Shown here one piece after another: positions 29,531 to 41,340 of a DNA stretch of 64,000 nt. The translations under genes and the position numbers were made by a program. The notes below the pieces were generated by a model. That model did not search any database. It worked only from the letters and a program-made list of their open reading frames with translations, and was not told the origin of the DNA. Source of the DNA: Gemmatimonadetes bacterium bin94. Its GTDB lineage: Bacteria > Gemmatimonadota > Gemmatimonadetes > Longimicrobiales > Gaopeijiaceae. Positions within the stretch are counted from its first letter, which is position 1, and the number at the start of each line of letters is the position of its first letter. The stretch spans positions 62,001 through 126,000 of the forward strand of contig MPNE01000009.1 in NCBI GenBank assembly GCA_002238865.1, given 5' to 3'.

Positions 29531-30615
29531 GATCGGTGGTGGCGGATCGGGGAGCCGGGCGTGGAGCGGCGAAGGCGCAGCCGCGGAATCCGCTCCGGGT
29601 GGCGGTGCTGATGGGTGGCAGCTCCGAGGAACGGAACGTTTCCCTGGCCAGCGGGTGCGAGGTGGCTGCCGCGCTGCGCGCCGCGGGGCACCGGGTGACG
29701 AGCATCGACTCGGCGGTTGGAGCGATGCCACCTGCGCTCGAGCGCAAGATTCTGGACTCGGGAATCGGCCGGGCCGAGGTGCCGGTGCCGTCCGCGGGCG
29801 ACCCGAACACCCTGCGTGACGCGGCGGTCATTGCCTCGGAGCCCGCGCTTGCCGACGCGGACGTCATCTTCCTCGCGCTGCACGGCGGCGCGGGCGAGGA
29901 CGGCACCATTCAGACCCTGCTGGAGGTGGCGGGCGTGCCCTACGCCGGCAGCGGCCCCGTGGCGTGCGCGCTGGCGATGTCCAAGGACCTGACCAAGAGG
30001 CTGCTGAGAGACGAGGGCATCGCGACCCCCGGTTGGATCCTGGGCTCGGCACCCGGATCGGTCGTGGCGAACCGGCTCGGCCTGCCGGTGATCGTGAAGC
30101 CCGTGTCCGGAGGATCGTCGGTGCGGTTGACGCTGGCGAGGTCGGCCCGCGAGGTGGACGCGGCCACGGAGGTGGCCGGCGGCGCAGGCGACACGGTGAT
30201 GTACGAGGCATACGTCGAGGGGCGCGAGTTCACGGTCGGTGTCCTGGATGGAGAGACACTGCCCGTCGTCGAGATCGAACCGGTCAATGAGCTTTTCGAC
30301 TTCGACTGCAAGTACGAGACGGGCATGGCGGTGGAAACGGTGCCCGCACGGATCCCGGAGGAGTTGGCCGGGGGACTGAAGTCGGCGGCGCTGAAGGTGC
30401 ACCGCCTGCTGGGGTTGAAGCACTACTCACGGGTGGATTTCATGGTGGACAGGCAAGGGAAGACCTGGTGCCTCGAGGCCAACGCGCTGCCGGGGCTCAC
30501 CGGAAACAGTCTGCTGCCGAAGGCGGCCGGGGCGGCGGGGTTGGAGTTCAGTCGGCTCTGTGAGCGGATTTGCGTGCTGGGCCGGGACACCGGCGCCCGG
30601 CGCGGGACGTGGTGA
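29527..30615 (+). CDS. ddl: D-alanine--D-alanine ligase
   Basis: VAVLMGGSSEERNVSLASG; LHGGAGEDGTIQTLLEVAGVPYAGSGPVACALAMSK; LEANALPGLTGNSLLPKAA. Confidence 0.92.
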   Translation: MRSVVADRGAGRGAAKAQPRNPLRVAVLMGGSSEERNVSLASGCEVAAALRAAGHRVTSIDSAVGAMPPALERKILDSGIGRAEVPVPSAGDPNTLRDAAVIASEPALADADVIFLALHGGAGEDGTIQTLLEVAGVPYAGSGPVACALAMSKDLTKRLLRDEGIATPGWILGSAPGSVVANRLGLPVIVKPVSGGSSVRLTLARSAREVDAATEVAGGAGDTVMYEAYVEGREFTVGVLDGETLPVVEIEPVNELFDFDCKYETGMAVETVPARIPEELAGGLKSAALKVHRLLGLKHYSRVDFMVDRQGKTWCLEANALPGLTGNSLLPKAAGAAGLEFSRLCERICVLGRDTGARRGTW

Positions 30616-31571
30616 TGATGCGATACACGAACCAGCCACCGGCTTTCGGCGGGGCCTCGATGCGCCTCCACGTCACCCCCTGGGTCAAGATCCTGCTCAT
30701 CTCGAACGCGGCGATCTACCTGGTGACCCTGGCCGTGGGCAGGGGTCCGATCTTCGACCTCTTCGGTTTCACGCCCGATCGAATCCTGCAGCAGCCATGG
30801 GGCATGCTGACCTACATGTTCGTGCACGCGGGCTTCTGGCACCTGCTGATGAACATGTTGTTCGTCTTCTTTTTCGGGCCGCCCCTCGAAGAGCGCTGGG
30901 GCTCGGAGATGTTCCTGAAGTTCTATCTCGTCTGCGGCCTGGGCGGGGTCCTCCTCAGCTTCCTCTTCGCGGAGGCTACGATCGTGGGTGCGTCGGCCGC
31001 GTGCTACGGGATCATGCTGGCCTTCGCGATGGCGTGGCCGAACCAGCCGGTCTACGTGTGGGGGGTGTGGCCGGTCAAGGTGAAGTGGCTGGTCACGTTC
31101 ATGGTGGCGATCAGCTTCGCGAGTGCGATTGGCCCGAGCCGCGACGGGGTGGCTCACCTGGCCCACCTCGGCGGTGCGATTGCCGGCTTCCTCTTCGTGA
31201 AGAGCGGCTGGTTGCCGGCGGGCTCGTGGGAGCGGCCACGCAGCACCCGCGCCCGGAAGCGGCCGGGCTCTGCCCGCGGGCGGGGACAGCGGGGTGGCAG
31301 CTGGACCGAGAAGCTGCGGGGGTCCACCTGGACTGCAAGGCGACGGGGGCCCGGCCAGCCTGCGAAGCGACGGGGCGCCTCCGCGTCCTCCACCCCGATC
31401 GGGGACGCCTTCGAGCGCCGCAAGATGCGGAAGCGCATGTCCGAGGAACGAGCCGAGCTCGACCGGGTCGACGCCGTGCTCGACAAGATTTCGGCCCACG
31501 GCATCAATTCGCTCACAGCCGAGGAGCGCGACCTGCTGGACCGGGTTTCGAAGCAGACGAAGGCCAACTGA
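30615..31571 (+). CDS. Rhomboid family intramembrane serine protease with basic C-terminal linker
   Basis: WGMLTYMFVHAGFWHLLMNMLFVFFFGPPLEERWG; VGASAACYG; VAHLAHLGGAIAGF; C-terminal LDRVDAVLDKISAHGINSLTAEERDLLDRVSKQ. Confidence 0.88.
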   Translation: MMRYTNQPPAFGGASMRLHVTPWVKILLISNAAIYLVTLAVGRGPIFDLFGFTPDRILQQPWGMLTYMFVHAGFWHLLMNMLFVFFFGPPLEERWGSEMFLKFYLVCGLGGVLLSFLFAEATIVGASAACYGIMLAFAMAWPNQPVYVWGVWPVKVKWLVTFMVAISFASAIGPSRDGVAHLAHLGGAIAGFLFVKSGWLPAGSWERPRSTRARKRPGSARGRGQRGGSWTEKLRGSTWTARRRGPGQPAKRRGASASSTPIGDAFERRKMRKRMSEERAELDRVDAVLDKISAHGINSLTAEERDLLDRVSKQTKAN

Positions 31572-31606
31572 AGGCGGTTCGCCGGCCGTGGTACGTCGCC
31601 CCGCCT

Positions 31607-31635
31607 TGACCCCGCCGCAACGGGGTTTCTACAAT
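31607..31635 (+). promoter_or_regulatory. Candidate sigma70-like promoter for the EF-G-like gene
   Basis: TTGACC(31607-31612), 17-nt spacer, TACAAT(31630-31635). Confidence 0.65.
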
Positions 31636-31651
31636 CCCGGACCCTTCGCTT

Positions 31652-31667
31652 CAACCCGAAGGGGTTG
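31652..31667 (+). other. Short leader hairpin
   Basis: CAACCC-GAAG-GGGTTG, perfect 6-bp stem in the predicted 5' leader. Confidence 0.45.
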
Positions 31668-31750
31668 TCGATCCCCGGGCGGCGGCACCGTTGCGGGCCG
31701 CTCCGGGCTCGGGTTGAACGCGAATCCAGCAACGACCAACAGGAGGTGGC

Positions 31751-33841
31751 ATGGCCGCGGCCAGATCTTTCAGAACGGAGCAGATCCGTAACGTAGTGGT
31801 TCTAGGGCACGGGGGGTCGGGCAAGTCGACCCTCATCGACGCGGTGTGTTTCGCATCGGGGACGTCCCGCAGGAAGGGGAGCGTCGGTGACGGGACCGCG
31901 CTGACGATGACCACGCCGGAAGAGACCGGTCACGGCATGTCACTGCAGCTCACGGTCGCGCATGCCATCTGGAACGGGACGAAGGTCAACCTTCTCGACA
32001 CGCCGGGGTACATGGACTTCGTCGGAGATGCCTCCGCCGCGGTACGAGTCGCCGATGCCGCGGTTGTGACGGTGACGGCCCCATCCGGAGTCGAGGTCGG
32101 GACGGAGATGGTGTGGGAGCTGTGCGAGAAGCGCGGGCTCCCCCGCATGATCTTCGTCTCGATGATGGACAAGGTGCACGCCAACTTCGGCCGGGTGATC
32201 CGGGAGGTGAGGGAACTGCTGGCCCCCGGAGCCCTTCCGGTCGAGATCCCGATCGGAGCTGCGAGCGACTTTCGGGGGGTTGTGAATCTTTTCACGAACA
32301 AGGCGCAAATCTTCAAGCCCGGCACGATGACCGGGGAGTACGAGGAAGGGCCCATCCCGGACGAGGTGGCGGACGACGTCGAGGAGTGGTCGACCGAGCT
32401 CATGGAGACGCTTGCCACGACCGACGAGGACTTGCTGGACCGCTACCTGGAGGGCGAGGAGATCGCTCCGGAAGAGGTGGTCGCGGCGCTGGCGGGCGCT
32501 GTGGCCGATGGAGAAGTCGTCCCCGTCTTCTGCGGCGCGGCCGAGCAGTCCTTCGGGGTCCATTCCTTCACGCAGCGGATGGTGGAACTGCTGCCGCATC
32601 CCGGCCAGGCGGGTGAGGTGGAAGCCGCCGGCGACAACGGTGACGCCGTCCAGCTGCGGATCGCGGACGACGAGACGGTCAGCGCCCTCGTTTTCAAGAC
32701 GAGCGCGGAACCGCACGTCGGCGAGCTGTCCCTCTTCCGCGTGTATTCGGGCATGGTCGTCAACGGCACCGAATTGCGGAACACGGCTCGCGACACCAAC
32801 GAGCGCATCAACCACCTGGCCATACCCCAGGCCAGGGAGCGCGTCGAGGTGGATGGGTTGCACGCGGGGGACATCGGGGTCGTGGCCAAGCTCAAGTCCA
32901 CCCACACCAACGACACGCTCTGTGCGCCCACGAACCCCGTCACGCTCGACGGCGTCGCGTTCCCGCGTCCCGACATTTCCACGGCGGTGCGGGGCGCCAC
33001 CCGCGCCGACGAGGACAAGATGGGGGAGGCGCTGGGCAGGCTCCAGGAGGAGGACCCCACCTTCGTCGCCGAGTTCAACCCGGAACTGCGCCAGACGATC
33101 GCACGCGGACTGGGGGAGCTGCACCTCGACGTGCAGTTCGAACGGATGAAGCGGAAGTACGGGGTGTCGGTGGAGACCGAACAGCCCCGGATCGCGTACC
33201 GCGAGACCATCACCGCGCCTGCCGAGGGCCAGGGCCGTTTCAAGAAGCAGACGGGTGGCCGGGGCCAGTTCGGAGACTGCTGGATCCGGCTGCGGCCACG
33301 GAGCCGTGGCGAGGGGTACGAATTCACCAGCGCGATCAAGGGCGGAGTGATTCCGACCAAGTATGTGCCCTCGGTGGACCGGGGCATCCAGGAAGCGGCC
33401 GCGAAGGGTGTGGTCGCGGGCTATCAGATGGTCGATTTCACGGCTGAGTGCTACGACGGTTCGTATCACTCGGTGGACTCCTCCGACATCGCCTTCAAGG
33501 TGGCCGGATCGTATGCGTTCAGGAACGTGGCCGCGAAGGCGCGGCCGGCGCTGCTGGAGCCGATCATCGAGGTGACGGTGACCGCGCCCGACGAGTACGT
33601 GGGCGACATCATGGGAGATCTGAACGGTCGCTCGGCGCGGGTCCTGGGCATGGAGCCGATGGGAGGCAAGACCGCGATCATGGCGCAGGTGGCCGAGGCG
33701 GAGCTCTACAAGTATGCGTCCGTGTTGCGGTCGATCACCCAGGGGCGGGGACACCACCGCCGCAAGCTGCTCGGCTACGACATCGTGCCGCCGCTTCGGG
33801 CCGCCAAGATCGTGGCCGCGGCGGCAGAGGAGGAACGGTAG
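31751..33841 (+). CDS. EF-G-like translational GTPase (EF-G paralogue)
   Basis: GHGGSGKSTLIDA; LLDTPGYMDFVGD; full EF-G architecture ending VTAPDEYVGDIMGDLNGRSARVLGMEP. Confidence 0.9.
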   Translation: MAAARSFRTEQIRNVVVLGHGGSGKSTLIDAVCFASGTSRRKGSVGDGTALTMTTPEETGHGMSLQLTVAHAIWNGTKVNLLDTPGYMDFVGDASAAVRVADAAVVTVTAPSGVEVGTEMVWELCEKRGLPRMIFVSMMDKVHANFGRVIREVRELLAPGALPVEIPIGAASDFRGVVNLFTNKAQIFKPGTMTGEYEEGPIPDEVADDVEEWSTELMETLATTDEDLLDRYLEGEEIAPEEVVAALAGAVADGEVVPVFCGAAEQSFGVHSFTQRMVELLPHPGQAGEVEAAGDNGDAVQLRIADDETVSALVFKTSAEPHVGELSLFRVYSGMVVNGTELRNTARDTNERINHLAIPQARERVEVDGLHAGDIGVVAKLKSTHTNDTLCAPTNPVTLDGVAFPRPDISTAVRGATRADEDKMGEALGRLQEEDPTFVAEFNPELRQTIARGLGELHLDVQFERMKRKYGVSVETEQPRIAYRETITAPAEGQGRFKKQTGGRGQFGDCWIRLRPRSRGEGYEFTSAIKGGVIPTKYVPSVDRGIQEAAAKGVVAGYQMVDFTAECYDGSYHSVDSSDIAFKVAGSYAFRNVAAKARPALLEPIIEVTVTAPDEYVGDIMGDLNGRSARVLGMEPMGGKTAIMAQVAEAELYKYASVLRSITQGRGHHRRKLLGYDIVPPLRAAKIVAAAAEEER

Positions 33842-33943
33842 CAGCCCCCAGGATGCATTGACGCGCGAATGCCGGGTGGGTTTCCGCGGGCTGGCCGGGC
33901 GAGTCGCCGCGCGAATCGGTGGCGGCGGTCCTGCCCGGGCGGG

Positions 33944-35428
33944 CTACCGCGTGTAGATCAGCAACACTCCGTTCGCTCCGCGCTGACCGTACAGCAGCCC
34001 CGCTTCCAGCGGCGTGATGAACTGGATCCGCCGGATGTCCTGGGGATTCAGGTCCATGATGAAGAACGCGGGGTCGGGAACCGGCCCGTCGTTGATGCGG
34101 ACCTCCACCATGTTGCAGGTGTTGGTCGTCGCGCTGCTCCGGCTCCTTTGCATCTCGATGCACACGCCCAATTGCGGATCCCCGAAGGCGTTGGCGATGT
34201 AGCTTTCCGTGATGGACAGCCCCGGCATGCGCACGGCCCGGGCCATGCCTGCGAAGTCGGCCACCCTGGGAAGGATTGAGTCGACCTGTGCTTCGGTCAG
34301 CCCCGAGAAACGGGTTCCGGTGGTCGTCAGGACCGGTCCGCGGCTCCGCCTCCCCGTGACGATCAGGGGCTCCAGCACGATGGCTTCGGTCGACAGGAGG
34401 ATCTCGAGCCCGAGGGCTTCCTGGCTGAAGACAGTGAGAGAATCGATCCTCGTGGCGTAGCCCAGCTGTTCCGTCTGGATGATCTGCTTGCCGGGGGGCA
34501 CGCCGTTGAAGCCGAACTGTCCCGCCGAGTCCGTAAGCACGTCGTAGTTCGTGCCGACGAGCTGGACCCGCGCACCCCGGATGGGGGCCCGGTCGGCATA
34601 GTTCACCACCGACCCCGTGATCGTCACGGGGTCCGAGATGTGGATCATCAGGTCGAGGACGTGGGTTCCGCTCTGGTCGATCTCGATCGGCACCGCCTCG
34701 TTCGTCCCGAAGGTGGCCATGACCGAAAGCTCCTCCGTGGCGTCGAGGCCGCACAACATGAACTCGCCGGAGTTCTCGGTGCGCGCTTCGGCGACCACCC
34801 GTCTCCTCTGCAGCGCCCCCACGCGATCCCCGAGAGCGCTCACCCTGGCCCCCGGTAGCGGCACCCCGGTCAGCGCGTCGGTGACCAGCCCGCCGACCGA
34901 GGTGTTGCCCATCCCGCTTGCCGCCGCACACCACGCCGACAGGATCGTCTCCCGGGACGGCACCGCCAGGAAGGCCTCGACGACCGCATCGTCTCCCACC
35001 ACCACGCGTTGCGTCGTGCCGGTCACCCCCAGCGTGCCGAGCCGCGGATGGAAGAACATGACCGTGTGCTCGCCGACCGGAACCGCGTCAAGGCGGAACT
35101 GTCCGGATTCGTCCGAATCGGCGATCACCGATGTGCCCACCACGGCCACTCTGGCGTCGGCCAGGGGGGCGCTGGTGGTGCTGTCGAATACCAGCCCCAC
35201 GATGGATCCGGTGGGGCCCTGGTCCTCCTGTGCCGGGAGAGGTGTCGCCAATGCGGCGAGCATGGTCGCGGCCCCGAGTGCGCCGACCGCGATTCGCCGC
35301 GGGAACGCGCCTTCGCCCGGGGGCGCCCGCAGCCCGCGCAGGGGTCGGCGCGCATGCATTTTCGCTCGAATGCCGGAAGGGTTCACTCCACGGAGTGCCG
35401 GGGCGGGCTCGCGTTGTAACATCGTCAT
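33944..35428 (-). CDS. Carboxypeptidase-regulatory-like repeats plus TonB-receptor plug-like region, no barrel
   Basis: GSIVGLVFDSTTSAPLADARVAVVGT; VGGLVTDALTGVPLPGARVSALG; ITGSVVNYADRAPIRGARVQLVGT; IRRIQFITPLEAGLLYGQRGANGVLLIYTR at the C-terminus. Confidence 0.8.
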   Translation of the reverse strand: MTMLQREPAPALRGVNPSGIRAKMHARRPLRGLRAPPGEGAFPRRIAVGALGAATMLAALATPLPAQEDQGPTGSIVGLVFDSTTSAPLADARVAVVGTSVIADSDESGQFRLDAVPVGEHTVMFFHPRLGTLGVTGTTQRVVVGDDAVVEAFLAVPSRETILSAWCAAASGMGNTSVGGLVTDALTGVPLPGARVSALGDRVGALQRRRVVAEARTENSGEFMLCGLDATEELSVMATFGTNEAVPIEIDQSGTHVLDLMIHISDPVTITGSVVNYADRAPIRGARVQLVGTNYDVLTDSAGQFGFNGVPPGKQIIQTEQLGYATRIDSLTVFSQEALGLEILLSTEAIVLEPLIVTGRRSRGPVLTTTGTRFSGLTEAQVDSILPRVADFAGMARAVRMPGLSITESYIANAFGDPQLGVCIEMQRSRSSATTNTCNMVEVRINDGPVPDPAFFIMDLNPQDIRRIQFITPLEAGLLYGQRGANGVLLIYTR

Positions 35429-35721
35429 GGCTCGGAACGGGTACGGATTTCAGGGTCGGGCCGGAACTGCGACCATCATTCACTCAAAGACTGCCTCAAT
35501 ACTATACCACTGCTCAATACCATATCGTTCCTGCGCGGAAAATGTGACACGGCGCCGTTGTTCCCGATTGGGGCGGCGCACCGATTCCGGAGTGGTTCGA
35601 AGCCCGCGTGGAACCCGTTCGATGGTGGGGTGGACTATATTACAGCCGGCGGTGGCGGGCGTGCACGAGCGTCGCTGCAGGCGAAGCGGATTGCCGGGGG
35701 CCGCCCGGATGGAGGCGAGCG

Positions 35722-36468
35722 TTGGCGGGACACAACAAGTGGTCGCAGATCAAGCGAAAGAAGGCGGTCAACGACCAGAAGCGCGGCCAGATGTTCACCA
35801 AGCTCATCCGCGAGCTCACCGTGGCGGCCAGGGAGGGAGGCGGAGATCCCAACTTCAATCCCCGCCTCAGGCTGGGAGTGGATGCGGCCAAGGCCGCCAA
35901 CATGCCCCAGGAAAACATCGACCGGGCCATCAAGCGCGGCACCGGCGAGCTGGAGGGGGTGACCTACGAGGAGGTCGTGTACGAGGGGTATGGACCCGGG
36001 GGCGTTGCTCTGTACATCGAGACCCTGACCGATAATCAGAAGCGCACGGTGGCTGAAGTCCGCCACCTTCTGGACAAGAACGGAGGCAACCTCGGGACGG
36101 CGGGTTCCGTGGCCTGGCAGTTCGACCGCAAGGGGATGATCTACATCGGCGGGGCGGGTCTCGACGAAGACACCGTATTCGAAGCGGCGGTGGATGCGGG
36201 AGCCGAGGACGTGAGCCGCGAAGCAGAGGAATACGTGGTCTCCACCGAGCCGGGTGACCTGCACGAGGTTCGACGTGCACTCGGGGCCGCGGGTCTGGCG
36301 GTGGAATCGGCTCACCTCGCGATGGTCGCAAGGAACGAAGTTGGGGTGACGGGGAAGTCGGGAGAGCGGATCCTCAGGCTCCTCGAAGCGCTCGACGACC
36401 ACGACGATGTTCAGCAGGTGTACTCCAACGCCGACCTGGACGAGTCGGTTCTGGCCCGGGCCCTGTGA
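35722..36468 (+). CDS. yebC: YebC/PmpR family regulator
   Basis: LAGHNKWSQIKRKKAVNDQKRGQMFTKLIRELTVAAREGG; TTG start. Confidence 0.95.
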   Translation: MAGHNKWSQIKRKKAVNDQKRGQMFTKLIRELTVAAREGGGDPNFNPRLRLGVDAAKAANMPQENIDRAIKRGTGELEGVTYEEVVYEGYGPGGVALYIETLTDNQKRTVAEVRHLLDKNGGNLGTAGSVAWQFDRKGMIYIGGAGLDEDTVFEAAVDAGAEDVSREAEEYVVSTEPGDLHEVRRALGAAGLAVESAHLAMVARNEVGVTGKSGERILRLLEALDDHDDVQQVYSNADLDESVLARAL

Positions 36469-37001
36469 GCGCGGGCGGCGGCGAAGACGGCGGCGTACTG
36501 CTCGGCATCGATCCCGGGACGGCCGTCATGGGGTTCGGTGTCGTAACGGTGGATCGGCGCCGCAGGACGGAGCTGGTCGCGTGCGGCGTGGTCCGCACCT
36601 CGCCGAAGACTCCCCTGGTGGCGCGACTGCTGGAGATTCACGATGCGGTGGCCGAGCTCATCAGCGAGTTTGCCCCCGCGGTGATGTCCGTCGAGTCCGC
36701 GTTCTACGGGAAGAACGTGCGGAGCGCCCTCACGCTTGGTCAGGCCCGGGGTGCGATCATCGTGGCCGCGGCCCGGTGCGGGGTGGCGGTGTCGGAGTAT
36801 GCGCCGCGGGAGATCAAGAAGGCCGTCGTGGGAACGGGAGCCGCGACCAAGGACCAGGTCGCGTACATGGTGCGCCGCCATCTGCGCCTCCGCACGAATC
36901 CCGAGCCGGCTGACGCGGCGGATGCGGTAGCTGCGGCCCTGTGTCATGCACTCACCGGGGACATTCCCGCGCGGCAGGCGTCCGCGATGGCGGCTCCGTG
37001 A
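36465..37001 (+). CDS. ruvC: Holliday junction resolvase RuvC
   Basis: LLGIDPGTAVMGFGVV; SVESAFYGKNVRSALTLGQARGA; EYAPREIKKAVVGTGAATKDQV; DAADAVAAALCH. Confidence 0.96.
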   Translation: MSAGGGEDGGVLLGIDPGTAVMGFGVVTVDRRRRTELVACGVVRTSPKTPLVARLLEIHDAVAELISEFAPAVMSVESAFYGKNVRSALTLGQARGAIIVAAARCGVAVSEYAPREIKKAVVGTGAATKDQVAYMVRRHLRLRTNPEPADAADAVAAALCHALTGDIPARQASAMAAP

Positions 37002-37600
37002 TCAGTCGGGTCCGGGGCGAACTGGTCAGCCTGGACGTGGACAGGGTCGAGGTCGCGGCCGCAAGCGGGGTCGTGTACGAGGTCCACGTTCCCCTCACGG
37101 TCTTCAACCGCCTTCCCGCCGTGGGTTCGGATCTGGAACTCCTCACCGCGTACATTGTCCGCGACGACACACCGAGCCTGTACGGATTCCTCGATGCGCA
37201 GGAACGCTCTCTGTTCTCGCGCCTGCTGACCGTCCAGATGGTTGGCCCGCGTCTGGCCCTCGCCATGATGAGCGCCTACCATGCCGGGCGTCTGGCCCGG
37301 GCGATCGCCGAGCGCGATGCCAAGGTCCTCATTCAGGTGAGCGGTCTCGGAAAGAAGACGGCCGAGAGGGTGATTCTGGAGTTGGCCGACAAGGTCCGCG
37401 ACATTGCCGTCGCCGAGACCGTGGACGGCCCGGAAGCCAGGCAGGCGACCGAAGCGGTGGCGGCGCTCACGAGCCTGGGGTACACTTTCGCGGAGGCCGA
37501 TGCGGCCGTGCGCGAAGTCGCCGGCGCCACCGGCGCGGAGAGCACCGAGGAGTTCGTTCGCATCATTCTTGCACGGCGCGGACCGGGCCGGGACAGGTAG
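36998..37600 (+). CDS. ruvA: Holliday junction branch migration protein RuvA
   Basis: [49 protein letters not shown]. Confidence 0.95.
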   Translation: MISRVRGELVSLDVDRVEVAAASGVVYEVHVPLTVFNRLPAVGSDLELLTAYIVRDDTPSLYGFLDAQERSLFSRLLTVQMVGPRLALAMMSAYHAGRLARAIAERDAKVLIQVSGLGKKTAERVILELADKVRDIAVAETVDGPEARQATEAVAALTSLGYTFAEADAAVREVAGATGAESTEEFVRIILARRGPGRDR

Positions 37601-37604
37601 CACA

Positions 37605-38666
37605 GTGGCCAAGCGCACCGAGATCACCACGCCAGAGGTTCTCCCCCGCGAGTCGCGTGCCGACGCGTCGTTGCGGCCTGGGCGCCTGTCGGATTTCGTC
37701 GGGCAGGGCAAGGTGAAAGCGGGTCTGCGGATCTCCATCGAGGCGGCGATCGCCCGGAAGGAGCCGCTCGATCACGTCCTCTTTCACGGTCCCCCCGGGC
37801 TTGGCAAGACGACGCTCGCCATGCTTCTGGCCCGGGAGATGGGGGTGAGTATCACGACGACCTCAGGGCCGGTGCTGGAGAAGCCTGCCGACCTGGTGGG
37901 GGCTCTGACCAATCTGCGCGCGGGCGACATCCTGTTCATCGACGAGATCCATCGTCTGCGTCCGGTGATCGAGGAGTTCCTCTACCCGGCCATGGAGGAT
38001 TTCCGGGTGGAAGTGCGACTCTCCGAAGGGCCGAAGGCGCAGACCATGACGATGGCGGTCGAGCCCTTCACCCTGGTGGGGGCGACGACCCGCTTCGGCC
38101 TCCTCACCGCACCCATGCGCGCCCGGTTCGGGATCACCGATCGCCTCGACTTCTACCCGCCTGCCGACCTCGCGCGGATCATAACGCGGAGCGCCGGGAT
38201 CCTCGAGGTGAAGACCACCGCGGGGGGCGCGTACGAGTTGGCCAAGCGCGCGCGGGGGACGCCCCGTGTTGCCAACCGGCTCCTGAGGAGGGTGCGTGAC
38301 TACGCTCAGGTCCGCGCCGATGGCGTGCTCGAAGTGGCGGTCGTGCAGGATGCGCTGGAGCTCCTCGACGTGGACGAATATGGCTTGGACGGGATGGACG
38401 CGCGGATCCTCATGACCATCATCGACAACTTCGAGGGCGGGCCGGTCGGCCTGAACTCGCTGGCCGTCGCTCTCGGCGAGGACGCGGGCACGATAGAAGA
38501 GGTGTACGAGCCCTTCCTGATCCAGAAGGGATTCATGATGCGCGGGCCGCGGGGACGCGTCGCCACCGCGAAGGCGTACACGCGATTCGGCCGGCCTGCG
38601 CCGGACGAGACGGGTGGAGCGCCCGGCCTGCCGCCCACGGGCAACCAACCCAACCTGTTCAACTGA
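37605..38666 (+). CDS. ruvB: Holliday junction branch migration helicase RuvB
   Basis: [67 protein letters not shown]. Confidence 0.97.
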   Translation: MAKRTEITTPEVLPRESRADASLRPGRLSDFVGQGKVKAGLRISIEAAIARKEPLDHVLFHGPPGLGKTTLAMLLAREMGVSITTTSGPVLEKPADLVGALTNLRAGDILFIDEIHRLRPVIEEFLYPAMEDFRVEVRLSEGPKAQTMTMAVEPFTLVGATTRFGLLTAPMRARFGITDRLDFYPPADLARIITRSAGILEVKTTAGGAYELAKRARGTPRVANRLLRRVRDYAQVRADGVLEVAVVQDALELLDVDEYGLDGMDARILMTIIDNFEGGPVGLNSLAVALGEDAGTIEEVYEPFLIQKGFMMRGPRGRVATAKAYTRFGRPAPDETGGAPGLPPTGNQPNLFN

Positions 38667-40957
<2,291 letters not shown>

Positions 40958-40985
40958 AGCCTCCTGACCCTGTCCCCGAGGAACA

Positions 40986-41333
40986 ATGTACGTGCCACTT
41001 TCCACCACACTCGCGACGGCGCTGACGGTGCCGACTCCGACGCCCGCGCTGGTCCCCCGGGAGGGGGGCAATTCAATGGGCGTGTTCCTGTTCCAGATCG
41101 TGATGATGATCGGGATCTTCTACTTCATCCTCATCCGGCCGCAGCGCATGGAGCGCAAGCGTCACCAGGCAATGCTGCAACAGTTGGTCAAGGGGGACCG
41201 GATCATGACCAACGGCGGGATCCTCGGTGTGATCATCCATGCCGCGGAGCAGGAGTTGACGATCCGTACCGGAGAGCAGACGCGCCTCGTCGTCGACCGG
41301 GGCCACATCGCGCGCAAGATCGAGGAGCAGTAG
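40986..41333 (+). CDS. yajC: Preprotein translocase subunit YajC
   Basis: FLFQIVMMIGIFYFILIRPQRMERKRHQAMLQQLVKGDRIMTNGGILG. Confidence 0.9.
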   Translation: MYVPLSTTLATALTVPTPTPALVPREGGNSMGVFLFQIVMMIGIFYFILIRPQRMERKRHQAMLQQLVKGDRIMTNGGILGVIIHAAEQELTIRTGEQTRLVVDRGHIARKIEEQ

Positions 41334-41340
41334 CACGGCG

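Noticed and set aside
31940-33757. 605-aa minus-strand ORF
   Set aside because: Antisense to the EF-G-like gene; shadow ORF.
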